Assembly (NCBI GenBank): GCA_007258455.2
Contig: VDFB02047230.1
Location: forward strand, 152,281,307-152,345,306
Direction: 5' to 3'
DNA: 64,000 bases
Source: Sequoia sempervirens
Lineage: Eukaryota; Streptophyta; Pinopsida; Cupressales; Cupressaceae
Positions 1 through 10,829 of the stretch are shown piece by piece. The notes beneath the pieces are model-generated. The model had not been told where the DNA came from, ran no database searches, and was given only the letters and a program-made list of their open reading frames with translations. A program made the translations under genes and the position numbers. The number at the start of each line of letters is the position of its first letter. Within the stretch, counting starts at the first letter, position 1.

Positions 1-2290
1 TCAGAGGATTTTCATCGCGTTGTTCCGCTGCTTCTCCACCTCTCTATATTTGGTTAGTTTTTGCTTCTCTAGGTGTCATTATTGAAGCTACTACTTCCTC
101 TTCCATTTCTTCATCTTCCTCAACATTAGTATCATCATGCTCTTTGTTCCAAAGATCGTCAAACTTTTTTCCCATATCTAGATCCTGGAACTTGGTCATA
201 AGACACTTGGTCTCTTGTTGATAAACCCAAAAATCAGCAATCTTCTCTTCACTAGGTCTGTTTTGCTGCTTCTCCACCTCCCTGTATTTGGTTATTTTTT
301 GCTTCTCTAGGTCTCATTATTGAAGTTGCTACTTCCTCTTCCATTTCTTCATCTTCCTTAACATTAGTATCATCATGTTCTCTATTCCAAAGATTGTCAA
401 ACTTTTTTTCCATATCCAAATCCTAGAACTTGGTCATAAGACACTTGGTCTCTTGTCGATAAACCCAAAAATTCATTATAGAGGGTGGCTCTAATTTTTC
501 AATTATCACTGGATTTGGCCAAAGGGAAATAAAAAGATAGCCATGGCAACCTTTGGTCATCTGTAGGAACATAGGCCATGTCTACAAAGAGATTTTGTTC
601 CCCTAACTGTGGACTCTGCTGAGCCTCCTAGTAGGGTCAGGAGCTATGAGTCACCTTGATGTTGAGATCTGCTAAGCCATCCTCCAAATTGTATTCCCAT
701 TTGTCACAGATTAAGACTATCCCCAAATGAGCAAGCTTCATAGTTAGCGGACCTTCCATCTACTTCTTTTCCATTATTATTTTACCAAAGCTTAAGGGGC
801 ATTTGAAAAATCCTTTTGCATGCTTTCCCAAATAATGCTTACAGTCTACAAAGGCCAGTTTCCTAAATACCTCAAGGGCTAACACCATGTTTTTCATGTA
901 GACTGGGAGCCAGAATGGTTCCTCAGAAAAACCATGCATCCCAATAAATGAAAATTCCTCTCCGAGGAACCAGTCACAGGGAGGGACAAAATCTCTCATC
1001 CATGTCACTTGCTCAACAGAGAACTAGAAACAACCAATCTTACCCTCCTTATCTAAATCTTGCAATACTAGAGTCAAGAATGACTTGAAAAATGCGTAAT
1101 AATAATGATTCACAAAGAGGAGATGGGTCCACGTAGAGACCGTCTTTCTCACCCCATTTTGATAAAAAAATGGAAAAATTCATACACTCTTTAAAGAAAT
1201 CATATGAGTAAGAAAAGGGGAAAACCTAAACTTATACTGCGTGTGATACTCCTTCAACTAGTGTAACATTTCCTGAAGAATTCCCTCCACGAAATCATAC
1301 CAGAATAGGGTATGTTTCTTTCTTAATTGGAAACCCACACCCATTTAAAACTCCTACACCATATTGTTGTTGCTTAGGCTTCAAACAAAATCCAACATAG
1401 AGAAGACGTCTTGTATGTCTGAATTGAAACCATTGTTCCCAACTAGGAACTGAGGTGTGTGCTTATCTCCCTTGGGCCTTTTGGTTTCTTGATTATAAAA
1501 ACATAGGGCATGGGTTTTGGTTTTCCAAAAATTGTCCAATTTGTTTATCATGAATCTCTCTGATGCTTCTGTAAGATGCCTTGTATGAGTACATAGCATA
1601 TCCCTAATAGCATCAACACTAATTACTATTCCCAGGTTCCGGCCTTTTATGATTCTCATATCTGAATTGAAATTTTGGGCCCATTTGTGAACTAGCTTTG
1701 GGCAGTGATGCACTAAGGGACCCATGTATTGCAGAAGACCACAAAACCATAGCTTGTACCCCAAAGATTCTTTATCATTAGTCTCGACCTTTTTCATTCT
1801 TTCACAGGATGCTTCCCTAAGATTCTTAGGGTTGGTTTTGAGCTCAAGGTCATGGATATTGTCCTAATCTTCCACTATCTGGGCTTTGTTTCTATGAGCA
1901 GTCTTTTGTACGACCCTTATGTGAGGCCACCTTGGACTTTTTGGCATCTGTAGTGATGCATAAGATACATCACTAAAAACATGGGTCATTGGAACCATCA
2001 AGATGGCATCAGATAAGCTTCCAACCATCTCTTCTCATGCTCTCAAAGGATTTTGTTCCATCTCAGGATTTTGTGCCATTAAAAGATTTTGTGAAAACCT
2101 TTGCAAACTCTTAATTTCTCTCTACAACTCACACTTTTTCTCTTTGTTAGTGAACTGTATAATCAACTCTCTTCACATTGCCCTTCTTTTGCATGCAACT
2201 TTTACCTTTTCTAAAATTGGAGTTGGAGACAACAGTTTCCTTTTAGCAATAAATTCAGCATGTACCAACAACTCGTCCATTCGTGTGAAA
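1..2290 (-). pseudogene. Decayed ORF downstream of element F pol, unknown function
   Basis: Reading the minus strand from about 2,290 down to 1 gives a long, stop-interrupted frame. Open pieces include 1,797-1,381 (138 codons), 1,008-760 and 277-44. The first part is Lys/Glu-rich and probably coiled. The middle contains RNLGIVISVDAIRDML, which resembles the GRVVVNLNPISIAQTFDML stretch of the long ORF in insertion B (50.6 kb). The end is very acidic. I do not recognise a named domain. It has the same orientation as element F and begins about 1.3 kb beyond F's integrase, so it may be an extra sense ORF between pol and the 3' LTR, which would lie left of the window. It could instead be a separate older repeat. 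Several stops and frame changes show it is not functional. Confidence 0.45.
28..475. repeat. Tandem duplication, unit about 238 bp
   Basis: The segment starting at 28 (CTGCTTCTCCACCTC) recurs at 266 with only scattered substitutions. About 205-210 bp of each unit can be aligned, up to the phrase AACCCAAAAAT near 233 and 471. Both copies lie inside the decayed minus-strand ORF of element F and encode the same acidic stretch (a Glu/Asp run after a KKFDDLW-like motif). The 3' end of the repeat array may lie outside the window. Confidence 0.85.
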
Positions 2291-2680
2291 TGAATTCCTA
2301 CCCTTTTGAAAATACATTAATTCATAATGACAATTAGCCATCATGTCCTACAATGCCATCGCTTGGGAAATTGAGCTAGAAATTAAAGGCGTAAGAATCC
2401 TTTTGCATGCTTTTGCACTTAATAAATTTATGAAACTGATTAAGCAAATGCATAATGATTACATAAAAAGATATTTATTTGATCCTTGCAGATTGAATTG
2501 CACCATAGTTTGACACTTGGCACTTGACCATGCGGATTACCACTTGCATATTCCCCAAGTTTTAGCCGAATAATTATCCCATCTTATTTTGCACGCAGTG
2601 AGCACAACTTGGTGGGATTTTTGAGTTTGCACCTCAATCAGCATCATGCTTATCACACACATCATATTGCCAGCTACCTC

Positions 2681-2689
2681 TATAAATAA
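2681..2689 (+). promoter_or_regulatory. TATA box for the antisense ORF
   Basis: TATAAATAA lies 56 bp upstream of the first ATG (2,745) of the 194-codon plus-strand ORF, a normal distance for a plant core promoter with a short leader. The box runs antisense to element F. Confidence 0.5.
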
Positions 2690-2744
2690 ACCAGAGGATA
2701 ACAATAGAATTCATACTTGGTAATTGTGTTTATTGGTAGAGAGA

Positions 2745-3329
2745 ATGGACACTCCCATTAGGCTGACCAGTAATAAATCACAATTAGCTTTCTTAGGAGA
2801 ACTTTCAAATAGGCACTTGAAGAGTATGATGAGGAATAAGCATTCCTTAGCCATAATTGCAATTAAGTGGGTGTTGGGAAAAAAATTTATAGAATACAAG
2901 GACAAATATCGAGTAAACACTGATATTTGTTCCCACTTTATTGTCACTCTACTTGATATTCAGGTTCCAAAGTTGATGATACTGAGGCTTACCAAGGAGA
3001 TTTTTCCCAAGCACTATATCAGAGGTCTCAGAGAGATTGTAATGACTACAGAGTATGGCCTTGGTATTCCAACTGCAAGTGATCTCCGTCGGCTTCGTGA
3101 AGAGGATGTGGTGGTGCCTTGGGTACCATTCTTGAGCAGATTTTTTGCTATGACCATTGGGGAACACTGTCAAAGGGTGTCTCGCACCTACAACTTCCTA
3201 CTAAGGCTCTTCAATGTAGAGATTTTCTATGATGTGGAGTGGTATATTGATTTTAGAGAGTTGGTGTATCCTCCTGCGAATGTTGTTGTTGCTCCTGTTT
3301 TTGTTGTTGTTCACATTTTGAATGAATGA
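2745..3329 (+). CDS. Uninterrupted 194-codon ORF of unknown function, antisense to element F
   Basis: This is one of few long uninterrupted frames in a region where neighbouring frames are full of stops. It starts with MDTPIRLTSNKSQ at the first ATG after a TATA box and ends at a TGA at 3,327-3,329. The predicted protein has alternating charged and hydrophobic stretches (for example LREIVMTTEYGLGIPTASDL) and a hydrophobic Val-rich C-terminus (NVVVAPVFVVVHIL). I see no signal peptide, clear membrane pair, zinc knuckle or catalytic motif, and I do not recognise the family. It lies between the integrase end (3,615) and the next sense ORF, in the place where some plant Ty3/gypsy elements carry extra ORFs, including antisense ones. 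It is followed by a CT/AT microsatellite. It may be an element accessory gene, or a host fragment captured or interrupted here. Coding status rests on openness plus the TATA box only. Confidence 0.5.
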   Translation: MDTPIRLTSNKSQLAFLGELSNRHLKSMMRNKHSLAIIAIKWVLGKKFIEYKDKYRVNTDICSHFIVTLLDIQVPKLMILRLTKEIFPKHYIRGLREIVMTTEYGLGIPTASDLRRLREEDVVVPWVPFLSRFFAMTIGEHCQRVSRTYNFLLRLFNVEIFYDVEWYIDFRELVYPPANVVVAPVFVVVHILNE

Positions 3330-3351
3330 ATTTTACTCCCCTCATTTTGTA

Positions 3352-3380
3352 TCTCTCTCTCTCTATATATATATATATCT
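3352..3380. repeat. (CT)n(AT)n microsatellite
   Basis: A CT dinucleotide run passes directly into an AT run. It sits just after the stop codon of the antisense ORF. Between here and 3,614 I see only AT-rich sequence without a recognisable feature. Confidence 0.9.
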
Positions 3381-3614
3381 CGAAATGCTAATCTATATAA
3401 ATATTCTTGAAATACTTGGCCTAAGAGCCTATTTGTACTATAATATCTTCAAAGTAAATACCATACAATGAATATATATATCTCTTTCATCTTGTTCTTG
3501 TCTCTTTTTATTTTTCTTTTCTTTCTTGTATCATGGGTTCTACTTTTAAAGACTCGGCCCAACAAAACACACAAAAAATAATTACATATTTACATAGTAA
3601 AATGGTTAACAAAG

Positions 3615-4761
3615 CTAATTGAAAAGTTTGAGGTGAATTCCATTGACAAGAATTCCTAGTGCTTCTTTTTCCATGTTTTCCAATTCAAATGCATTATGTT
3701 GCTTGCATTGAATGATGTGATAAGGAACCTCCCATAGATTGTCAAATTTTTTATTTTGGTCGAGCTTCGTGATTCTCTCATTGTATTTTATCACCAAATA
3801 TTTGCACATAAGACCTTGATTAGAGGCTTTCTTATTAAACCATTTCTTAACCACTTGTTGTCAGTTACACATAGTTGTTAATGCATTTTCCCTTTTCTCC
3901 TGCACCTCTAACAACTTAGCCAACCAAACCTTCATGGCTCCATTTTTCTCTACATCCAGAGATTTAAAAAATTGGAGTGCAGGAATCTCCATGGAGACAG
4001 GAAATAGTGCTTCCTTCTTGCATACTAGCTCATATGGAAAATTATTTAATACTTGTTTGGGAGTTATGCAGTTTGGCCAGAGCACTGCTTTGAGGTTCCT
4101 ATGCCACTCTCTTTGGTGTTCCAACCCTATTTTTTTGATAAGTTAGACTAAATTCTTGTTATTCGACTCGGCCAAACCATTTCTCTGCAGGTAATAATTC
4201 GAGGATGTCTTTAGGAAAATTCCATGCCTAAGTGAAAATTGACATACCTTAAAACCTAGGAAGGCTTTTGAATTGTCAAAGATGATGGTCTTGGGTGGGA
4301 TAAACCTTGTTACCAGTTCTTCAAGGAAGTTTACAATCTATGCCTCAGTTGCATTCTTCAAAGGCATGGTCTCGACCCATCTAGTGAAATAATCTGTGGT
4401 TGTAAGGATCCATTTATGCTTGGCACTGGAGGTGGGATTAATCATCCCAATGAAATAAAGACCCCATTGTGCAAAGAGTTATTCAACCACTATTGGATCT
4501 AGAGACAGTCAAGTTCTTCCTTCTTCCTGTGAAGAATTGGCATTCTTTGCAGGATTTGACTAGAGAGTGTGAATCATTGAACAGTGTAGGCCACAAATAT
4601 CCCACACAAATAATTTTAATGGAGGTGGTCTTAGCAAAGAAATTTCCACTCATGGGACTACTATGGAATACGTCCAAAAAAATTTGTGCCTGCTCTTGAG
4701 TTACGCACCATAGAAGAACACCATTAAAATTTCTTTTGAAGAGAATCCCTTCAATAAGCAC
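3615..4761 (-). pseudogene. Element F integrase, inactive
   Basis: Integrase would join element cDNA to host DNA. On the minus strand the zinc-binding region comes first (4,761-4,483), with HSSPMSGNF, GYLWPTL and a CKECQ pair. The catalytic core then runs to about 4,100. The first catalytic Asp is replaced by Tyr (WGLYFIG near 4,457). The second Asp (IIFDNS) and the Glu (GLAESNN) remain, with exactly 35 residues between them. Stops interrupt the core, for example after KNATEA and after NKNLV. The C-terminal part continues at 4,124-3,861 (FPYELVCKKEALFPVSMEIP) and 3,854-3,615, where KKFDNLWE resembles the KKFDDLWN motif in the ORF at 277-44. The loss of one catalytic acid and the stops make activity impossible. 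Confidence 0.85.
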
Positions 4762-5523
4762 ATACCCGATGTTCTATAATATATAAAACCTTTTCTTCTA
4801 AGAAGGGAGGCATGCTAGATATTTCCTTTTTTGCATAAACCTCATTCTATCTACCAACCAATAGCCTTAAAACTTAGATTAATTTAGTAGAACTAGCTCG
4901 GGTTGTTCCTCCTCAACTGCCACTTCTTCATCTTGTGCAAAATATTCACATAATCCTCTTCCTTGCATGGTCTTTTTGTGCTTGACCTCTATATCATACT
5001 AAAGGATCTTGGTTATCCAATTGGACCTCTTTTTAATGATTTCTCCCCCCATAATGTACTCTCACACACTAGAATGTGCTACATATACGGCCACCTTACT
5101 GCAAGATATGAGGTGTCAAAACTTTTTGAGCCCCTTAACAATGGTGAACGCATGCCTCTTGATGAATTTTTACTTTGTCTCATAGTCCTTTAAATTATGG
5201 GAGTGGAAGGCTATCAGATGTTCTCCTTTCCCTTCATCATCCTTTTGGGTTAAAATAGTAGTGATGCTAGATCTGCTACTGAACACATACATTATAAAGT
5301 CCTTTGATAAGTCTAGGTTTACCAGTACAGGAGCTTAATAAATAGCCTCCCTGACCTTCTCAAAGGATTCTCTTGCCTCTTTTGTCCACTTAAATAACTG
5401 ATCCTTCTTGAGCATTAGGGAGATAGGTCTAATTAGACCTACAAAATCATAAATGAATTTCCTTACAAAATTTACCTTCCCAAGGAAGGACTGAACTCCC
5501 TTTTTGTTGATTAGTAGGGGAAG
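4762..5523 (-). pseudogene. Element F RT connection and RNase H region, decayed
   Basis: Below RT the minus strand can still be read as a Ty3/gypsy thumb and RNase H region: GVQSFLGKVNFVRKFI, LFKWTKEARESFEKV, then DFIMYVFSS, a Gln/Asp/Glu/Gly turn, KDYETK and KRHAFTIV. The expected catalytic acids cannot all be identified because stops and shifts break it into short pieces. Only a short linker separates it from the integrase zinc-binding region. There is no room here for the second, archaeal-type RNase H that Tat-like elements normally carry at this point; in this element that domain lies upstream of RT. Confidence 0.65.
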
Positions 5524-6300
5524 TTATTTGATTTCCTTCACTTGATCTGGATCAATTACAGCTCCATTTTTTGACACTACATGTCCCAAAAATTTACCTT
5601 GAGGTACTCCAAAAACACATTTTTTTGGGTTTAGAGATATCCCAAACTCCTGGCATTTTTTGGAAACCATTTCAAGATGATCAAAATGATTATCTTTTGA
5701 CTTAGGGAATATAGTAAGAACATCCAAGTGGATCAAGATGACCTTATTGGTCAGTTTTCTAAAGGAAATATCCATCGCTCACTGGAAGGTAGCTCTCTCA
5801 TTTGAGAGGCTAAAGGGAATTTTTGCATAAGAAAATATTCCCCACTTAGTAGTGAATGTTGTTTTGTGTCGATCCTCCTCTTTGACCCAAATTTGGTTGT
5901 AACCAGAGAAGTTGTCCAACAAAGAAAAAATTTCTAAGCCAACCATTGTTTGAAAGATTGATGCCATGGAAGGAAATGGGAAGTGGTCCTTCAGGGATTC
6001 TTTATTTAGATCCCGGAAATCAACAAAGAGGTGGATGTCCCCATTTTTCTTTTGGACTGGAACCAGGTTTGAAAACCATGTACTATGCTTGATTGAGAAG
6101 ACTATCTGTGAGTGAATTATATTTTTCAACTCTTGTGCTATTAGTGCCTCAATCTTTGGGTTTACTGGTCTTTCCTTCTGGTAGACAAGTTTTTCCCCTT
6201 TCGTCGGTTCTATGGTATGTTGGATGAATTCAGGATCATATACTTTGAGGTCATCATATGACCAAGCCACTACTCCTTTATAGTTTTCATAAAAATGCAT
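5524..6300 (-). pseudogene. Element F reverse transcriptase, inactive
   Basis: This is the RNA/DNA-dependent DNA polymerase of the element. The fingers and palm are clear: VAWSYDDLKVYDP, FSNLVPVQKKNGDIHLFVDF, RDLNKESLKDHFPFP, FSLLDNFSGYNQI, HKTTFTTKWG. The segment ends ATFQ-stop at about 5,778, where the family has Arg; a TGA replaces the usual CGA, so this is probably a CpG transition. The same frame continues at 5,775. The catalytic box is HLDV (about 5,730-5,719) instead of Y-x-D-D, so the second metal-binding Asp is lost. The rest (LNPKKCVFGVPQGKFLGHVV) is normal. The family assignment is secure and the enzyme is dead. Confidence 0.9.
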
Positions 6301-6699
6301 GAGTCTGTCTTTATCATGTTGTGAAACATATTTCCTGACCTTAAGCTTCCTCTTTTCTCCAACCTAAAGATCTACATAATTGCTCTTCTTCGCCACAAAC
6401 TTCCTCTTGTCATTTCTTGCATCATCACAATCGATTAGATTTTTTAGAGTGATGAGTCCTTTTGGAAGCTTGTTGGACCTTAGCTAAATAATTTTCCCTT
6501 CATAAGCTTCTACAATTTTCAGTTGGAGCTGATAAAAAAACTCTCCTAAGTGTTCAATGAATGAGGTGATTTGTTCGTCACTTTTGAACACTTGCCAACT
6601 TTGGTCATTATCTCGGATTGCAGGTCGGACAATAACTTGCATAGAGTGTATATTATCAATTAAGTTGAAAATAGGGTCAAATTGATATCCTATTGTCGT

Positions 6700-7056
6700 C
6701 ATGTTATTTGCAACTACATTCTACTCTCTGGGCACCATCTGGATATTGAAGGATTAAATTTTTTTGATTAGGTCCCAGAACCTATGTCTATAAGATCGCA
6801 TGCAGACATTCTTGGCTATGGAGACCCCTTAGAATTGATTGACTATTAGCTCAGAGTCTTCGAACACCATTATTTGTTTAATGCCCATCCGATCTACAAG
6901 ACTTAGACCTTGCACGAGGCCTTCATATTCAGCTTCATTGTTTGAATAGGAAAATTGAAAGTGAAAAGATCTAAGTGTCTTTTCATTAGACAAGGATATC
7001 AAAAATATCCTAGCTATTGCACCAACTTTGCATCTTTCTCCATCAAAGTGCAGCAT
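6700..7056 (-). pseudogene. Archaeal-type RNase H placed between protease and RT in element F
   Basis: The frame that carries the protease continues without a stop into an RNase H fold: LHFDG (first catalytic Asp, near 7,044), SNNEAEYEGL (catalytic Glu), VFEDSELIVNQ (Asp near 6,858), and, beyond one TAA at 6,829, MVPREXNVVANN near 6,715, where the family usually has the final Asp. This pattern (FDG, NNEAEYEAL, DS-LI, VPRE-N--AD) is the archaeal-type RNase H that plant Tat elements acquired as a second RNase H. In those elements I know it downstream of the first RNase H. Here it precedes RT. The final Asp appears mutated and the domain carries at least two stops. Its position is seen directly because it shares an open frame with the protease. 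Confidence 0.8.
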
Positions 7057-7740
7057 CCACAACTCTAATGCATGAGCACCCTCACATTCTTTCATCACCT
7101 TCAAAATCACTTGATCTTCATTATAGATCACATAAGTTCCCAATCGGGTGGCATGATAATTTCCAAAAGGATCAATGTCTATAAACTCACTCAAGAGGAC
7201 CTCTTCTCCATTAGTCTGGTCTCCAGTCACCTTCTCATCCTCAAGTAACTCAGTACAATACATCTCATCTTTAGTGATAGAGGTATGAGTAGCCTCAAAA
7301 TTTATCATGGCCTCATCTAGTACATGTTGTGAATGCAAAGGTTTGGACAATATCTTCATCTTAGCTCCATACTTGGTCCTAATAATTAAGTGTGACCAAT
7401 CTAAAGAAAGATACCCACCTATCTTAGTTGTGAACTCCCAGGATAAGCAAAGACTAAACATTGGAGGGACGTCAATGATCACGAAATCTTGTGGGACAGT
7501 GATACTAGGGCAGGAGAACAGAGTCAAGGGGAGGTTCTTGATGAAACTTATAGTTTCAACCTTATTCCCATCAAGCTGCATAACCCCTCTATTTAAAGGT
7601 TCATAGCTAAGTCCTAAGGCTTCAACTATTTTCTTGGGAACGACTATGGTGCTAGCACCAGAGTCAATCATAGAATTATGCAATAATTTTTTACCCACAA
7701 TGAGAGTTAAGAAAAATGGTTTTGATTTCAGCTTACCTCT
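7057..7740 (-). pseudogene. Element F aspartic protease
   Basis: This retroviral-type aspartic protease would release the Gag and Pol proteins. The active-site loop is MIDSGASTIVVP (Asp near 7,665), followed by KIVEALGLSYEPL and a hydrophobic core (VPQDFVIIDVPPMFSLCL) where the family has a flap and a G-R-P-W segment; here SWEF replaces that segment. A 70-residue acidic linker (ITKDEMYCTELLEDEKVTGD) joins it to the RNase H domain. The open frame runs 7,698-6,829. Its beginning is a continuation of gag, so no true start codon is expected. Confidence 0.8.
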
Positions 7741-9330
7741 ACTTTCGGTGGAGGATTTCTGTCAATTTTTTGTGAGGACCTTGGCTTGAGATGATGAATC
7801 AATGGCCATTCCCTTGGATGGTTGTTCTGTTAGTTCTATGCTTGCATCTTCCAATAGGGCCTTTTGTAGTAACAACTTCTACTCTGGGATAGGTAAGATA
7901 TCCCAAAGGGATACATTAGCAGAGGCTTTCTTCAACTATTCCACAACATTGAATGGAAGTGGAGTCAAAGACTTCTACTCCTTAGACTTTGTTATAACAA
8001 TATCCTTGTGTGGCTAAGATTGTTGTACAACTGCAAAGGAACTAGGAGCTTGGTCAGGAACACTTTTGAGCTATTGAGTGACCGGTTCACCTGTGAATAT
8101 CCTTTTCAAGTGAGTGTTATAATATGATTGGACTTGTGGGCCTTTGATGTGGAAACACTATTTTCAAACACCGCCTCTTCTTCTTCCATCCATGAGAAGA
8201 GCGCATAATCGAGAGTTACATCCATTTCTTGCTCCAAGGAAATTCCTTGCATTTGAGCAGTGAGTATCACATTTTCCATTTATGGAGAGGCATATGCATA
8301 ACCTCTTGAATCTAGCATGACACCTTGACTACGCTATTCCACCACTCTTTGCTATAGATTGCCACATGGGTAATTTCAGGGTATATGTGCTTCATTGTAG
8401 GGGAAGCACCAAGGATTAGTATCATCAACGAGATTATTTTTCCCTGCTACTAGCTCTTTATTCAAACTTGGGTGAACATTTTGCAGCGGAATAGGCATCG
8501 AGACTATCTGATTACTCAATTAAGTCTTAGGATTCATGCACATACCTCCTTGGAACTGGTTTTGCTAGTAGGAAGGCCTTCCACCTTGGTAATTCTAGAA
8601 AGTTGCCTTCATTTGCGTAGACTGTTGCTGCCTGATACTAGTTATTTCATTTGAGAAGGTTTGCAACAAGTCCTTGATATCACTCATCTCATATTTTGAA
8701 GGGTTATATGTAGAAGTAATGTTCTACGACATGCTCAGATATGTATACAAATACAAGCATAGCGGGTTGAGGCGGTAAATTTTCGGCATCGATCAAATCA
8801 TTCTCTTCCTTAACAACAATATTATATGCATTTGAAAAGGTATTCTTGCCAAGGGACTGAATCATCGCCGAAATGTCGGCATTGAGACATTTTAAATAGA
8901 ACATGAATGCCAAATAGGTAGGTATGGGAATAGAGGTTTGGATCCTTTTCCAAGTTGTGTGAAATCGAGCATTGAAGTCAGTCATGGCCTCTTGAGGGGT
9001 GAGCTTTATGGTTACCAACTGTTGAAATAGCGAAGATCAATCTCCATTGTTTGAAAACCACTCATAAAAAGGATCTCCAAGCTGATCCCAAGTGCTAATA
9101 GTATTAGCTTCTAGAGTGTGGTACCAATCTAGTCCCTTTCCTATAAAAGAGGCTGCAAGAAACCCTAGTGCTACATTTTGATCAGCAACACCATGCATGA
9201 AGCACACATCTTCCACATCCTACAAATGGTCAGATGATGTTTTTGAGCCTTCCTAATGAATTTCGGTAAATATTTTAAAGCAAAGGTTGGGATAGGATCC
9301 CACATGGCCAGTGCTACTAGTGCTATGAGA
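7741..9330 (-). pseudogene. Element F gag, decayed
   Basis: This is the capsid-type protein of the element. A retrotransposon Gag core lies at about 9,250-8,704 on the minus strand: FIGKGLDWYHTLE, STWDQLGDPFYEWF, KLTPQEAMTDFNARFHTTW and FYLKCLNADISAMI. A degenerate zinc-knuckle segment follows near 8,420-8,350 (CFPYNEAHIP, then NYPCGN). The gag-protease junction phrase LKKASANVSLWDILP, with KALLEDASIEL, sits near 7,950-7,830. Stops and frameshifts occur throughout. The start codon is not identified. Confidence 0.7.
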
Positions 9331-9533
9331 GGGCTTCTAGCATCCCATGCTAAAAAAATTTGTTAGCCATAGGTAGCGAGACCAGTGGAGAGGTTGAGAT
9401 GTTCACTAAACAGGCTCTTGCTTGTACTATTACCAGTGGTAGCACTAGTAGGCTAGGGTTATTTGTTATCTAAGATCTAGTAATAGGTCTATGGCTCATA
9501 CACCCACTTTAAACTTAGATACATTCAAACAAA

Positions 9534-9551
9534 GTCCCATCGGCTGTGCCA
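9534..9551 (-). other. Probable primer binding site of element F
   Basis: On the minus strand TGGCACAGCCGATGGGAC starts 10 bases after the LTR end (9,562). It begins with TGG, as expected for pairing with a tRNA 3' CCA end. I cannot name the tRNA from memory with confidence. Confidence 0.55.
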
Positions 9552-9561
9552 GAAAAAGAAC

Positions 9562-10700
9562 TGTTGATGCCTAAAATTTCTAGGCACACAACCTTATGGG
9601 AAACTCAGTTAATGGGGGGACCAATTGTGCTAAATTGAGTAACTTATGAGTTTTAAAGAAGTCATCTCTTGATATATTGGGGGTGAAAAGGGAAAATTAA
9701 GTAGATATACTAAAATAAAATCTAACGCTAAGGTGATTCACCAAGATTTCAAGTAAATAGGCACATAAAATACTCCTTTCGGGTGAGATTTAAAGGCCCA
9801 CTCAACAATTTATATGCTCAAAATTAGCAGAAATCTGAGGTGAAATTTTGAAGAAGCTAATCAAACAACATAACACAATTTTCATATGCTTTCACTGAAG
9901 AGGAAGAGTACAAAACATGGTATGAACAACAAGATTATATTGAAATTATAGAAGCTTTGATGATAAACTACCCATTACAACAAACAAAACAATATAATGT
10001 TTTATCAAATAACTAAGAAGTAGAGAGGCCAAACAAACTGGCACAGTTTGGAAGTCTTAATGCAGAAAGAAAGAAATTGCAAAGGCCAAGAAATTTTTAT
10101 TGTTTCTTGTGTATTTTCAAACCCTTTTTCAAAAAGACAAAGTAGTATATATAGAGTTTTTCCACTGCCTAAAATTTGGATAACAAAAAAGATTCCCTAG
10201 GCATGGGTCATGCCATTCCTTGCAATGATTCACCAAAAAAGATGCAATAGAAAGGTTCAAAAACATGGAAATTGGTTGCATCGAACACACCATGCCCTCC
10301 TTTGAATGATGGATGTGGTCTCAGAGTGGAACCGGAAAAATTCCCATGAAGACATATGTCTAACCGCTTGAAGAACTGATTAAGACATGTGGCGTAGAGG
10401 TGGGGCTTCTCATTCTAGTATCCTTCCTTTGAGATTGAATTCATCGCGGAGATGACACGTGGTGTGGTCCTTGCTTCAAGCTTTGACTATGGGGTTCACA
10501 AAAGGTGCTCACGGAAGATGCAATGTGGCAAGTAGGTGGAGTTTATAGACAAAGCAAGGGAAGAGAAATTTCAAATGCGCACGCTGCTAACACGTGGCAC
10601 AATTGGATGAAGGGGCTACCAAAAGGTAGCCAAGAGAGGTGCAAACATATAATGTACAGGCTAAGACTAATGCAAAATCAAACAAAAATACCCAAAGGAA
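9562..10700 (-). repeat. Element F LTR (5' LTR in minus orientation), outer edge approximate
   Basis: The plus strand at 9,562 reads TGTTGATGCCTAAAATTTC, so the minus-strand LTR ends in CAACA. A TATATATA box on the minus strand at 10,153-10,146 is consistent with a promoter inside this LTR. The U3 edge is not resolved, because I see no second copy in the window to compare; 10,700 is only a guess. The terminus forms a small hairpin (TGCCTA and TAGGCA). Confidence 0.55.
10146..10153 (-). promoter_or_regulatory. TATA box in element F LTR
   Basis: TATATATA lies about 590 bp upstream of the LTR end on the minus strand. It is the only strong TATA-type sequence in the LTR. Confidence 0.45.
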
Positions 10701-10829
10701 GCTTAAGGATTATTTAAATCCACAAAACCAAAAGCCCTTTCAAGTAACCAAGACCAAACCATAGAAAATACTCCACCCATTTCATATAAGAGACCATGAG
10801 ATAACCAAATAAGTCCCATTCTGCCTCCC

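Larger units (their letters stand above)
3615..10700 (-). mobile_element. Element F: decayed Ty3/gypsy LTR retrotransposon, domain order PR-aRH-RT-RH-INT
   Basis: Read on the minus strand the order is LTR, primer site, gag, aspartic protease, archaeal-type RNase H (aRH), RT, RNase H, integrase. The integrase has D-D-35-E spacing typical of Ty3/gypsy. The extra RNase H lies before RT instead of before integrase, unlike element A in this window. Many stops and frameshifts, a lost RT aspartate and a lost first integrase aspartate show that it is dead. No second LTR is seen, so the element probably runs past the left end of the window. The limits given cover the recognised core; the outer LTR edge is approximate. 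Confidence 0.8.

Noticed and set aside
2003..2293. 96-codon plus-strand frame
   Set aside because: It lies antisense to the decayed minus-strand ORF, has no domain, and its openness follows from the other strand's composition.
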